Shown here: piece after piece, positions 1-11,885 of the stretch
Position numbering within the stretch: position 1 is the stretch's first letter
Layout: every line of letters starts with the position of its first letter
DNA from: Hybos culiciformis
Lineage: Eukaryota > Arthropoda > Insecta > Diptera > Hybotidae
Length of the DNA stretch: 64,000 nucleotides
Reading direction: 5' to 3'
NCBI GenBank assembly: GCA_964007475.1
Contig: OZ023273.1
Coordinates: forward strand, 124,605,812-124,669,811
Position numbers and translations under genes: made by a program
The notes under the pieces: model-generated
The model's input: only the letters and a program-made list of their open reading frames with translations
The model's database searches: none
Told to the model about the DNA's origin: nothing

Positions 1-732
1 TTAAACGACCTCTAAGAAATTTACCAAATTGTTTTAGATATATGTACATACATAATTCAATTGTTGGAACCAGTATAGTGAAGTGAAAAATTTTCTTCAA
101 TCGATAAAATTTCTTTTTCCTGATTTTTTTTTTGGTTCATCCTTTAAACAAAAATATTTTTATGTTTTTGCATCCCAGATGTGTTTGGAAAAGTTATGTT
201 ATTTTTTTTGGAAAACTTTATAAATTGCATTTTTTTACATTTTGTTTGCTTCAAATTATTATTTCCTTCCATTTTCTTTTATTTGAAAAAATGTTTGAAT
301 CTACAAAATATTGCTTAAAATTGAATCATTAATAGTTTTAGAAATAACATTAAAATGAAAACTATGCACTAAGAAAATTTGATAAATATTTTCTTATTAT
401 TATTTATTTTAATACAATTGCATAATAATCAAGAAAATGATGTAGATTCAGGGAACCTTAAAAAAATCAAGGACTCGAATTGAGGGCTGAAACCGAACTT
501 CCTTGAAAACTCATATTATATAATTATAGAGAGAGAGCGTTTGAAGAAATGTAAAAAAGAAGAGGCTGGAAAGTATAAAGTAAAGTGGAAAACGCATCCA
601 ACACTCTTCATTTATGAACTACTGCTAAATAGTTTTTACTTACAAATGCTTCAAAATATGTAGGTACTTTTTAAAAATTATAATTTAAATTTAGATTTAA
701 TTAGATTTTATTCTTTAACATTATCCTTTAAC
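1..732. other. AT-rich non-coding DNA
   Basis: I see no supportable exon here. The open frames are short and made of T-rich low-complexity sequence. The last nine bases (724-732, TCCTTTAAC) are the left target-site duplication of the element that follows. Confidence 0.6.
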
Positions 733-1458
733 GGTGTCATGGTATAAAAAGGCTAAGAAATAAGACCACATATACTGTATTTCACATCCAGATGAAAAAT
801 TAAACAAATTTTGGCGATTTTTAGTTTTTGGCTTTATTTGTCGAATGTGAATAAAAATTTAAATTATTTTAATTAAATTTCAGAAATAAGGACAAATTTT
901 TTTTTATTTAAAAATTCATAATAACATCGGACAATGAATAATTAAAATATAGAGTTGTAGGGCGCTGTGAAGTCTGTAAAGAAATAGTCTCTAAAAACCA
1001 AAAATTGAAAAAGAACCAAAAAAACGGCATAAGAATTCTAGTTTAGAGATTATTTCACTCAGGTGATATTTCATAAGGACATAGTCTCTAAAAAGCTCAA
1101 AATGAAACAACATCTTATAATATCTAACATAAAAGGATCATAACACCCGCCGAGTGACTTCTGTTTCATTTGAAAGAGCCACAACGTTTTAAATTTCAAA
1201 AAGGAGGATTTAACTTATTTACGCAGGAACATGCGAATACAAAATACCATTTGGCACAGAACCCTTGTTTCAGAGAATTGGGTTATATTATTTTTGTTGC
1301 AAAAGAATCAAAATTGAGAAAGAGAGCCGAAATGTTTTATTTCACATTAAGATGAAAAATAAAGTCAAAAACAGAAAATCCTCAAAATTGGTGTGAAAAA
1401 TTGAATGTAAAATCAAGCATTTTCGGTCTTATTTCATTATACTTTATAGCATGTCACC
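733..1458. mobile_element. Mutator-like MITE with 9-bp target duplication
   Basis: The left end begins GGTGTCATGGTATAAA and the right end finishes GCATGTCACC, so the ends are imperfect inverted repeats. A further inverted match, GAAATAAGACC (about 757) against GGTCTTATTTC (about 1424), extends the arms to roughly 40 bp. The element is flanked by a perfect 9-bp direct repeat, TCCTTTAAC, at 724-732 and 1459-1467. A 9-bp duplication with GG-starting ends is typical of Mutator-like (MULE) elements. The 726-bp body has no credible transposase frame; the 61-codon open frame at 1170-1355 has no recognisable domain. It is therefore a non-autonomous copy. The duplication and ends are seen directly; the superfamily is inferred. 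Confidence 0.7.
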
Positions 1459-1467
1459 TCCTTTAAC

Positions 1468-4400
1468 AGCATAGTTATTAAAAACTGTATAATTGATAGT
1501 ACTTTTACGTCAGACGTGGGTTAACATGAAAATACGATTAACAGGAAAGTTTTTCGTTTATTTAAAAATTTATTAAAATAATGATACCATTTATTTAAAA
1601 TCATACATAATAAAAATCCTTCTCTTTCAGCAAATTAAATTAAATGGGAAGTCTTTTATCAAACGTGTATTAATTTTTCATTCAATTTTTGCTCAGTTTG
1701 TTTAAAAATAATTCTTCTTTTTACTTATATATAATGAATTAATTAGATATGAAAGCTTGGATAAATTACAATAATAATTTGAATTAAATTAAACACGTTA
1801 TTGTATACTGTTAGCGTTAGTAAGTACAAAGATAATAAATTATTATACTCTTTTTAACATCATTTTATCAGATTACATTGATTTTTATCTTTTTACATTT
1901 TAAAATTATTAAAACCATATAAAACTTTGAAATACTGCGAATACGTGATTTTTTATACTATTTTTTTCAAACTTAATTATAAAATAAAAAATTAAAACCA
2001 AATAAATATAATTTTTAAACAAAAAATTTAAAAGTTTTAAGGATTTTTTTACTATTATACCATATAACTAAAGAAGTTTTTAGTGCCAATAATAACACAA
2101 CAATGTTAATAATTTTTGAAAACATACAATTTGAAAAACAAACCAAAAATAATACATAGTACCAAAAAAGAAGATAATACATAATGCATGTATCTACAAA
2201 ATTTCGTAAAGAAAGATTACAAAATTACACAAGAGAAGAGAGAAAAGAAATAGGTATTCAAAAGTGAATAACATAAATTCTTAATACAATTTTTAATTAT
2301 TATACAAAATTAGAAACTTTAAATATTATGCAATTATAAAATGATAAATATTATACAGTTTTAAATTAAATTACATGTATAATACGATTATACACAAGTG
2401 AGTGTATAAATTCTGTAATAAATAATTATTATCGAATAAAATTTTAGGATTTTGTTACTAAAATGTCTTATATATGTAAATTAAATAAACAATTTCTTAA
2501 AATCTAAGTTAAGAAGCTCTTTTTCACTATGGAAGTAAAAAGTGAAAAATAGGAAGTTCTCAAAATACTTTCCAAAACAATAATATAATTTATTTTTCTT
2601 TCATTTTGCTTGTACTTTTCACTGTAATAAAGTTAATATTATTGTTGTTTTATAAATACTTAGTGTTAAAATTTATAGATTCCTTGTTTTTAATATGTTC
2701 TTCAGAAGTTCTAATTGTATGTTATTGAATCTGTCAATATATTTATTTAAAAGTTTATAGGACACAATCCTATTGGTAATTATTTTTTAAAAATTTAAAA
2801 CCAATAAAAACCAATTATTTTTGTCAGCATTTACGATTATGGAAAGTTTTATCTCTTGAAGTTCTTGCAAAAAAAAAATTGCATCCAAAATTGTATATAG
2901 TTTCGAAACAGTTTAATGTATATTTTAAAAGAAAGTCAGAAAGTCCTTTAATTTACGTTCGTTTTTTTTCCACTATGTTCCGCTTTTTCATTATGGAAGT
3001 TGAATAGAAAGTACTTTAAAAATTGTACTTTATTTTATTAACAACTTATAGTGCAAAAAGGGATTTAAAGTAACAAATATCCGGCAAGTTCAAAACAAAT
3101 AGCACGCCACATCGAAAAAATGAAAACATAATAATAACATGCCATTTAATTCAATGAAATACAAAAAAAGTGAGGATATCTGTTTCAATTAAAAATTGCA
3201 TACAATACATTATGCAATATTATACAATATTATAAGATTAAATAGAAAAATAAAATTAATAGGTGCAGGTCTTAAATAGAGTCTTAACATATAAGTTCAT
3301 TAATTCTCATTTCGCGTGAGGATTTCGAAAAATTTTCCTTTAAATTGTCAAATTGGATTATATCAAAATTTCAAAACAAAATAAGATGTAAAAATAATGG
3401 ATGAATGAAAGAGGAAAAAATTTATTTTCCTTTTCAATTTTAAAGTTTACTTTTTTTTTAATAGTTTTTCCTATATAAATATTTTTATTTTAAATTTTAG
3501 TATTCATTACCTCAATAATCTCTAATTTATAGTATTTGCAGTGTGAATAATACAGATTAAATAAATTAATGTGAAAGAAGAGTTAGGTGTTATTATCCGA
3601 CACATAATTCTTTTTATTTTTTTAAGATTTGATTTTTTTTTTTATATATTTAATTTAATCATTTCAATAAAACAATATAAATTGTAACTTCTATATTATA
3701 TCAACAGCTCATAATATTTATTGAGTTCTGTCAATTCGATTTAGATGACAAACAAATTTTCTGATTCGATTTTATGAAAAAACGCATATCCAAAAAACAA
3801 TGAAATTATTGATCATTAAGTGTGTATGCAATTTATTCCAAAATTATTAAAAAATCATAATCAATACAAACATAATCAAGTAGATTATAATTGTTCTTAA
3901 TAATTTTTTTCTTTTAGACTATAAACATATAATATTCATATTTGAATATTGAGAGGTTTATGTACATAATTGTATAATGTTAGTTTATTTATGTTTTCCG
4001 TTTAGTTAAAAAAAAATTGAAAATCAATTTAACAATTCAATCAAATTGTTCAATTATTTCTGTATACAGGGTGTCCCGAAAGTCAACACTAATAATTCAA
4101 AATATGACCTTAGTAAATAGTTGATAGTTTTCGAGTTTTTGTCACTTTTATTTTAATTAATTAATTATTTGATTTTCTGTGAATTTTAAGTGCCACAGCC
4201 CTTTTTTTTTTTTACAATCCTGCACAAAGCTGAATAACCATGCAATTTGATGTTGAGTTTCGCAACAGCCGGTATAAAAGACTAATAAGCTTTTCAAAAA
4301 TTCGTTTAATATTTTATACAAGTAAGTAGATACATTTTTTGTAGTGAAAACATGGTCGGTTTTTTATGAAAAAAAAATACATATTTTCTTTCAATGGGCC

Positions 4401-7400
4401 TAGAACCGATCAGTTTAACCGAGTGTTAAAAATAATACTTTTTAAAATGTTAAGAAAATAACATCATCAACATCAAGTTATTTTCATGACTAAAATTTAG
4501 GAGCATTATTATATTATATATAAAAACCATAAAGTTTTATAATTAATGATTGGTTTGTTTAATCCCATTTTTTTATCTTTTTCATTTTTTATATATTTTT
4601 TATTTTTTTTTTTTGAAATTTTCAGAAACTTAAAATTAGTTATCATAAAAGAAATAAAGAATAAAAAAATAGAGTAAATTTAAAATTAAAATTTCACAAA
4701 GTGGATTATCCATCTTGTTTACTTGAAAACAAAAAAAAAAATAAATAAAAATTTAAAATTAAAAAATTAAAAATCATTGTAGATCATCGGTCTCTCTAAA
4801 AAATTATGTCTCGTCAACCTTGATGTTATCATTTTAAAGTCCCCTGTCAATTTTTTTTAATTATTTTTCCTATATACAACTATAATAAGGCCGCATATTA
4901 AGCGCTTTACCTTGCCATTTATTTAAATTAATTTCTTTTAAAAAAAAAATGTTTATTTTTATTTGCTTTTTTCAATATTTCAACTCTATATATGAAATCC
5001 AAATTAAGTTTTTTCCTTCAGATTTCCAAAATTTTTCTATATTATAGTATAGTACATATAATAGTGAATTTATTTATTTTCGTTTTTTGTTTATTTTTAT
5101 TTTATTTTTAATTTTTTTTTTTTTTTTATTAAGCTAATATTTTCTTTTATCTGATTGATTAAACAAACTTGATAAAATTATTTTTTTTTATTTTTCAATC
5201 GTTTCCAAACCGACACTACTACGTAATGCATTTTTATTATAAATTATATACATATTATACAAAAATATATATATAATTATTATGTTGATAGTTTTTTATT
5301 GCTTATTTTTCCAAAAAAAAATAAATAAAAAATTGGAAATAGCAGAAAACCAAAATAAAACAAAAATTATTTCAAATAGAATAAAATATAGTTTTTTTTC
5401 CTTTTTCTATTTTTTTTTTTTTTAATTATAGAAAAACACACTGAATTTATTTTGTCCGAAAATAAAATCCAAAACCGATAAGAGTAGAGATAGAACTGAA
5501 AATTAACTGCAAATACCATACTGATTTATACATTCAGTTTGCAAAAATAAAAAAAAAAATAAAAAAAATTCAAATAGTATGGTTTTTCCTTTTCCTTTTT
5601 ATTTTTTCCTTTTTTTTGAAAATTCATTTTCATGCTTTTATTTAATGTTACAAAAAAAAAATTACTTTTATTTCTCTCTGCAAGAAAATTTTCTCTTAAC
5701 TTTCTGCTATATTAGGATGAAATAAAATTTAATTTGCTTTGCAGAAAAACCTGCAAAATATATTTTTTTTTTAACTTTGAAAAGCAGCTGTTTTATTTCA
5801 AATAAAAGTTAAACAAAAAAAACCAGTTAAAGTTTATTGTAAAAAAATAATTTTAAAAGCTTTTTTTTTTTGTTATTATTTTAAAATATTATAACTATTA
5901 TTACACAGACTTTATTGCTATATTATATTTTAAAATAATGTGTTATGAATTAATATAGAAAATTATGTATGAAATATATAAAGATAACTAACTATATAGT
6001 TACCCAATATGTATATTTGGATAAAAAAAGCCAGTAATATAAGAGAGTAATATAAAAATATAATTTAATTACATTTTGTGGTCGGTAAAAGTATGATTAT
6101 TCACTTTTCATTATTTTGATGTTATTTTTTTTTTGCAAAATGTGTTGCGCTATTATAAAAGTTGAAGTATATTTAATATCATAGTAATGTTTTTCCAATT
6201 AAAAAAAATAAAAAAAAATAAAAAAAAATCGAATAAATAATTTTATTTGAGAAAAATTTTTTTAGAAAAACAAAATTTCATTCAAATAAATGAATTTATA
6301 TCCGTAAACTATATCTTTGAAGTATAAATAAATAGAAAATTTTTTCAGATACTTTTCATATTATAGATAGAACATTCCTCTATATCTTTGCTATCAGATA
6401 TCAGTTTCGCTATCTGTATATATATTCGAGATTTATATTTAGTAATATTTTTTTTTAAATATGTTTTTCTATTAATTTTATCCCCTTTATTACATTTATT
6501 GAAGTGAAAATTTTTTTCTGATTTCTTCATTTAAAAAAAATTTTCACTATAAGAAAATCCTTTTCCAATTTAAATTGGTTTTTTTTTGTTAATATTAAAA
6601 TTTTTTTTTTTAATTTTTTATTTTGATTCTGTACACAATAAATTGATGTTGTTTACAAATCAATGAATAAATTAACTATCAATTTAAAATATGAAAAATA
6701 TGTAGGTTTTGATGAAAAAATATATACATGTATATATAATACAATACAAATATAATTTTATCTCTCCTTACGATTATTTTATTTATATTTTCATTGTACA
6801 CAGAAGGTAGATATCTATATTTTACTCTATAAATCAAAATCATCATAAATTTTAAATTATATTATATATATACATTATTATGTTCATTATATTCTCAAAA
6901 ATAAAGTATACACATATAATATGTTAAAAGATAAGAAGAGTTCAGTCTTTGAATATGAAGTTCATTATATTTTTATGCATCAATTCCCTTTTCTATGATT
7001 ACATGGGTGATTCCACAGGCACAAAAAAAATATATATATATAATCTAAGAGATTTTTTTTTATTTTTTTAACTTAAATATTGCAGTATTAAGCTTTAATG
7101 TAGATTTATCTTTAATATGATATTATAAAAAGATATATCTACCTACAAATGTTGGTAGAGTAGTTGGAAATATACATTTACATAAATAAATACATTTTTC
7201 AGTGTATAAGTTAATTCATTATTATAAAACTTAAAATGCATCTAAGAAGGAGGTAAAAAAAATGGAAATTAATATATAGGCATATTTTATTTTTATTTTT
7301 TATTGCATGACCAATATTGCACAATTGATAATAAGATTTTGATGAAAAGAAAAACAGAGAAATAATAAGGAAAATTTCAAGATTCTATCAATCTGCAGGA

Positions 7401-8560
7401 TGAATTTGGAGGAACAGGATCTAATGTATTATGTATTTTGATATTATATAGTTACATAATGTTGAACTTTAATTCCCCGAAAGAATATACGACCGAAAAA
7501 TGTTGATGAAATTATTAATCAGTAGTTTTAATCAGTCATCATAATGTATGTACTTTATGAAAACGTTTTGAACGCATTTTTGAACCATAAATTCTCTCTT
7601 TACGACTTTTTTAAATGACACCGACTTCTGAACACTTTCGGTAGAAGGTTTTGTTATAGAAAACATAACATTTTTAATGACAAAAAGTTTTTATTTTATA
7701 TGTAATAGATAATGCTTTGGAATCTGCCGTAGGTATTTGAAAAAATTTGTCTTCATATTGCAATTTGTGTATCTTGTGCAAAAGGATTACAAAAACTGTG
7801 TTTTTTTTTATTTAAGTTAAAATAATCTACTTTTAAATGTACATATATATAAAAATTATCTGAATCTTTTATATCGTTCACTTACCATGTTATTTTATGT
7901 TTTCCTAAAAAAAAAAAGCAAAACTTACACAATATTGTACATATAATAATTCCTGGTAAGCATAACAATTGTATTTATTTCCTTAAATTCCTAAATTATT
8001 TGATAATGAATAGTTATTATCATTTTTATTATCGAAACCACAAAACCTTTTTTTTCCCCAATGTCTGTTTACAAAATTCTCATATGTTTGTGGTTTAGAA
8101 ATTTGCGTGTTCAATATATTATTCAAATATTCGGGATTAGTATTATATAATTATTTAATAAATTATAGCAATGATATTAAATTTACCTGTTTAAATTATC
8201 TCTAATTGACTCATTCGCATTAGAGTATTTGATTTAATTACTCTTGGATAAATTTTTTTTTAAAGTAAATAATTCATTGCTAGCAACTTTATACTTTATC
8301 TTTTATACGATTAAGAGTTTTCATTCAACGGTGATCTGCTTTGGAAAATAGCAATCTACCTTTTCGGAAATTTATGAAAGTTTTTGAATACACAGATTCT
8401 GTTAATACATATTGAATTCTTAATGATTAAGATAGAATCAACTTAAATATATATTTTGGGTTTTTTCTGGAAGTTAAAAGTTTCCAAAATTTTTATTTTA
8501 TTAAATATAACACTTTTTTATTAGTTTTCTTAGTTAAAAATAATTAAAAATCATAATTTA
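1468..8560. other. AT-rich intergenic DNA with simple repeats
   Basis: This stretch lies downstream of the hexokinase gene. It is dominated by A and T runs, most densely between about 4.5 and 6.7 kb. No exon with convincing splice sites and a conserved frame was found. A CAGGGTGTCCCGAAAGT motif at about 4068 resembles the ends of some insect mobile elements, but I found no inverted partner nearby. Two similar stretches near 2514 and 2985, each containing TATGGAAGT, hint at an old repeat. Confidence 0.5.
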
Positions 8561-8563
8561 TAA

Positions 8564-8569
8564 TTTATT
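8564..8569 (-). terminator. polyadenylation signal of hexokinase
   Basis: On the minus strand an AATAAA hexamer lies about 49 nt after the hexokinase stop codon, a normal place for a cleavage and polyadenylation signal. In such AT-rich DNA the hexamer is frequent by chance, so position is the main support. Confidence 0.45.
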
Positions 8570-8617
8570 TTACAATTTGAAATGTGATCTTAATTAATTA
8601 TGGCATATGGCATAACT

Positions 8618-10766
8618 TCAACCTTGTAAAGAAGTCCTTCTATGTACTTTTTTTGCTATTGCAGAGGCTAAAGCTGCTCCTTTTCCACTTCCATCTTCAG
8701 CTAGAATGAATTTTATCTGAAAAAATAAAATTCATTGTCAAAAATATTGATTGATAATAATAAGTATATTGAAAATCTTAATTTTACCATTAAAGAAGCC
8801 TGAACTAGATTTCTTAGTGCGCATCTAAATCAAATTTTAACAACAAAAGTACATACATTATATTTCGTTAATAAGTAATAATAAAATTAATTTGCTTTAA
8901 TTAAATTATTTTCTGAAAAATATTTATGTATTTTGTGTAATTTTAAATGTCAAATAAAAGTTTAGAACTAAATTACAAATAATTTTATTGATGTCAATTG
9001 CTACTACATAAAAAATTAATTTGATTTATCGTCCTGATTTATTATTTTATTTTCTCTTTAGCGATAGAGTCAAGTTTCAAACACAAAATAAAAGTAGTTA
9101 AATGAAATTTTTAAGGACCTTAATTAAATGTTGCTATAAATTTAATAATCATTTGGCGATTTAAACAAATTATTGATGCAATTTTTTTTTCTAAAATGTT
9201 TATTAGATTTTGTAGTATGTATTACACTATACCTTCTTATCTGGAACTCTTTGCATTGTAAATTCTGAGATCCATTGTTTCAACCTGGGATGATGTTTGT
9301 AGACAGAACCGTCTATTGCAATAGTAATCTCATTTTCTGTCATACGTTTCAGCAAAACAGCTGTACAAATTGATATTAGACGTGCAGCTCTTACAGATAT
9401 TAAACCGCATAAGTAATTAATAATTTCAATGTCATCGTCATCGTAATCTTTTTGGTATTCGTAATTTAATGTATTCAGAACTTCAATAAGTCCATCATTT
9501 GAGTTTATTGTGTTTCCTCTAAAAATATTGGTATTGATTATTCTTATTATTGCTTTTTTTTTACTATTAAAAACTCACTGTTCTATTTTTGATACATTGC
9601 TTGAGTCAAACTTATAAGCAGCCGGAAAATTGTCATGCTTTGTATTTCTCATAAGAAGTTTTTCACTAATTAATTTTTTCATAACAACGCGGCAAATCTC
9701 ACCCATATATTTACCACTTATATATTTTTCGAACCTAAAAATAATATTTAAAAATAATAAGTGCCTTAAAACAAAATTGAGTGTATGGGTGTATACAAAA
9801 AGTATAATGATAATTCAATATTAACTTGATGTACAATTAGGTGGATCTCGGTTTAAAAAAAACCGGTAATGTCAAAAAAATATCATACTCACGTAAACGA
9901 GGTAGCCAGCAAAGAGCCGCTGTCGACTTCTCGATCAAAATCTGTTTTAATAAAATCAAGTACTCCATTGTCACCAAATGCTCCCCATTCAATGTCTATT
10001 ATAACATTCTTTTCACCGTGTCGTTCTGTTTCCCAATGATGTACACGATGTGCTTTCTCTAAATATGCTGCATTCGATCCAGTTCCAACAACAATGCCTA
10101 TTCTAGTGTTCTTATCCAATTTCGCGCCTTGAACAAGAGTTCCTGTGGTATCATTCAAAATTGCTACAACATCAATATTTCCACAGCCAACTTTTTTTAG
10201 AGAATCTCGTAATAAATGCACCACATCCTGCCCTACCGCCGATGGACAATTGAATGATTTTGTCCAAGTAACTAAGCATCCAGAATCGAGACTATGCTGT
10301 TTCATTGGAAAAGAAAACGTAAACCCCATTGGAATATGAACATCTTTAAGATTTTGTTCCTTTAAAAAATCATTCACAGACTCAGCGAGAAAATCAAAAA
10401 GTTTAATACCACAGCCAATTCTTAAGGAATCACATATATGATAATGCTTTACTTCTTCGCGAATAACGTTGGCATTTTGAAGTTCTAGTAAAATGACACG
10501 AAAATTAGTTCCTCCTAAGTCAAGAGCTAAATAAAGACCTTCCTCTGAAATGAGTGAATATAAATGTTAAAATATAAAAACTTAAATATTTTAATTTAAT
10601 GCAATTATTTACCTGTTCCATCTGGCAGTTCTGGTATATATGTGTTTTCCATTTGTAATGATGATGGTTCCTCATTTAAAGCTAACTTCAATTCCGACTC
10701 AAATGCATTGCTAATTTTTTCAACTCGCTCACAATCTAATATTAAATTATTTAATATTTCTTTAAC
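8618..10766 (-). CDS. Hex: hexokinase, exons 2-6 (448 residues)
   Basis: This is an ATP-dependent hexose kinase that phosphorylates glucose at C6, the cytosolic entry step of glycolysis. Exons on the minus strand are 10766-10613, 10544-9893, 9734-9579, 9518-9233 and 8716-8618. All introns have GT-AG ends, reading phase is kept at every junction, and the frame ends in TGA. Introns are 68, 158, 60 and 516 bp. Hallmarks appear in order: phosphate-1 motif LALDLGGTNFR, sugar-binding MGFTFSFP with VTWTKSF, catalytic Asp in AILNDTTGTLV, GTGSNAAYLE, EWGAFGDNG, FDREVD, GKYMGE, the adenosine-site motif AIDGSVYKHHP, and the C-terminal LAEDGSGKGAAL. With the 14-residue start exon the protein is about 462 residues, normal for a 50-kDa single-domain insect enzyme. 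One divergence is that SLLATSFT replaces the usual NPGKQ stretch before FEK. No frameshift or stop was seen. The paralog type cannot be told from this window. Confidence 0.93.
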
Positions 10767-11353
10767 CTAAAAGTATTTAATGATTAATAAATGCTTTCGA
10801 TATGCATAGAACATAAATAAAATTTAATTTCTTACAAAATATGCACAAAATACACGAAATTTTAATCTTGAACTAAACAAATACATAGTGTTTGGTATCT
10901 TATTATTTTACTGTTCATGGATGGACGATGCTGTATTTTGAATATTTCTCACTATTGTATGTGAACATAAAATTTTTCTTTTAACAGTGATAGTTGTAAT
11001 CGACTTCAATTTTGGGAGCAAATTATGCGAATAGTAAAAATAATAAATAACTATCACAAAACTTCTTTCGTAACACATTTGATTATTATTTTATTGAAAA
11101 TCGAAAGTCGAACCGTGCTTGTAAAAAAATTAATCGTTTACCTTATGAATAACTAAGCTAATCGTATATTCTTAATTAAAAAGTAAATAGCTACTTAACT
11201 TTTAAAACACTTAAATATATTTTTTAAATTTTTTCATAGTGAAAAGTTTGTAAATCATAATTCATTATATGAAAAAACGGAATTATAAAGTTATTTTATT
11301 TAATATGTTATAATTATATACTATTTATCGCAACAAAAATAAAATCTAGATTA
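10767..11353 (-). other. start of hexokinase intron 1
   Basis: The exon at 10766 begins after a CTTTTAG acceptor and lacks an in-frame Met near its start, so the coding sequence must begin further upstream on the minus strand. Nothing else gene-like is seen in this stretch. Confidence 0.6.
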
Positions 11354-11883
11354 CAGTTAACCCCCCTACAACGCGACACTTTTACAATGCGTTTTCGCTA
11401 CAACGCGATTCATAAATGGTGGCAATTTTTCTCACAAATCGGTTTTTTTTCCTACAACGCAATTAAAAAAAATTTACTTTTTAAAAAAAAAAACGCTTTT
11501 CTTGGAATGTTTTAAACGACCGCAAGAGCTAACGAACCTATCTCTTGTTCCAGTAGTTCAGATTCGGATATAGTACCAGCAAAACGTTCGCGGAAGAATA
11601 ATATTCATCAATATTTCTTTTTATATTTTAATTTTAATAAATTTGAATTTTTATTTAGTTCTTAATTTTTAAAACCGTAAATTATTTTGTACAATTTTAT
11701 TAATTTGTAATAAAATCTTGAGTAGTAATTTATTAAAGTTTCATTTTATTAATTTAATTCGATTTTTTTTATACTTGAAACCTAACCCCTTTTTTCTATA
11801 GAGTTCATGTCTCCTGCAACGCGATTTCCTACTACGCGATGTTTTCTAAGAACGTATCTGTCGCGTTGTAGGAGGGTTGACTG
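11354..11883. mobile_element. pogo/Tigger-like MITE
   Basis: The ends are CAGTTAACCCCCCTACAACG on the left and, read inward from the right, CAGTCAACCCTCCTACAACG, an inverted repeat of about 25 bp continuing into GCGACA. Both sides are flanked by TA (11352-11353 and 11884-11885). CAGT ends, an ACAACGCGAC-type inner motif and TA duplication match pogo/Tigger elements of the Tc1/mariner superfamily. Further CTACAACGCGAT and CTACTACGCGAT motifs lie inside both ends. The 530-bp body has no transposase frame. Confidence 0.8.
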
Positions 11884-11885
11884 TA

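Noticed and set aside
7850..7920. 19-nt segment between a T-run acceptor and a GTAAGTG donor on the minus strand
   Set aside because: It lies beyond the hexokinase stop codon and polyadenylation signal, and no neighbouring exon joins it.
9841..10339. Plus-strand open frames over hexokinase
   Set aside because: They are antisense shadows of the hexokinase exon, whose frame has clear family motifs.
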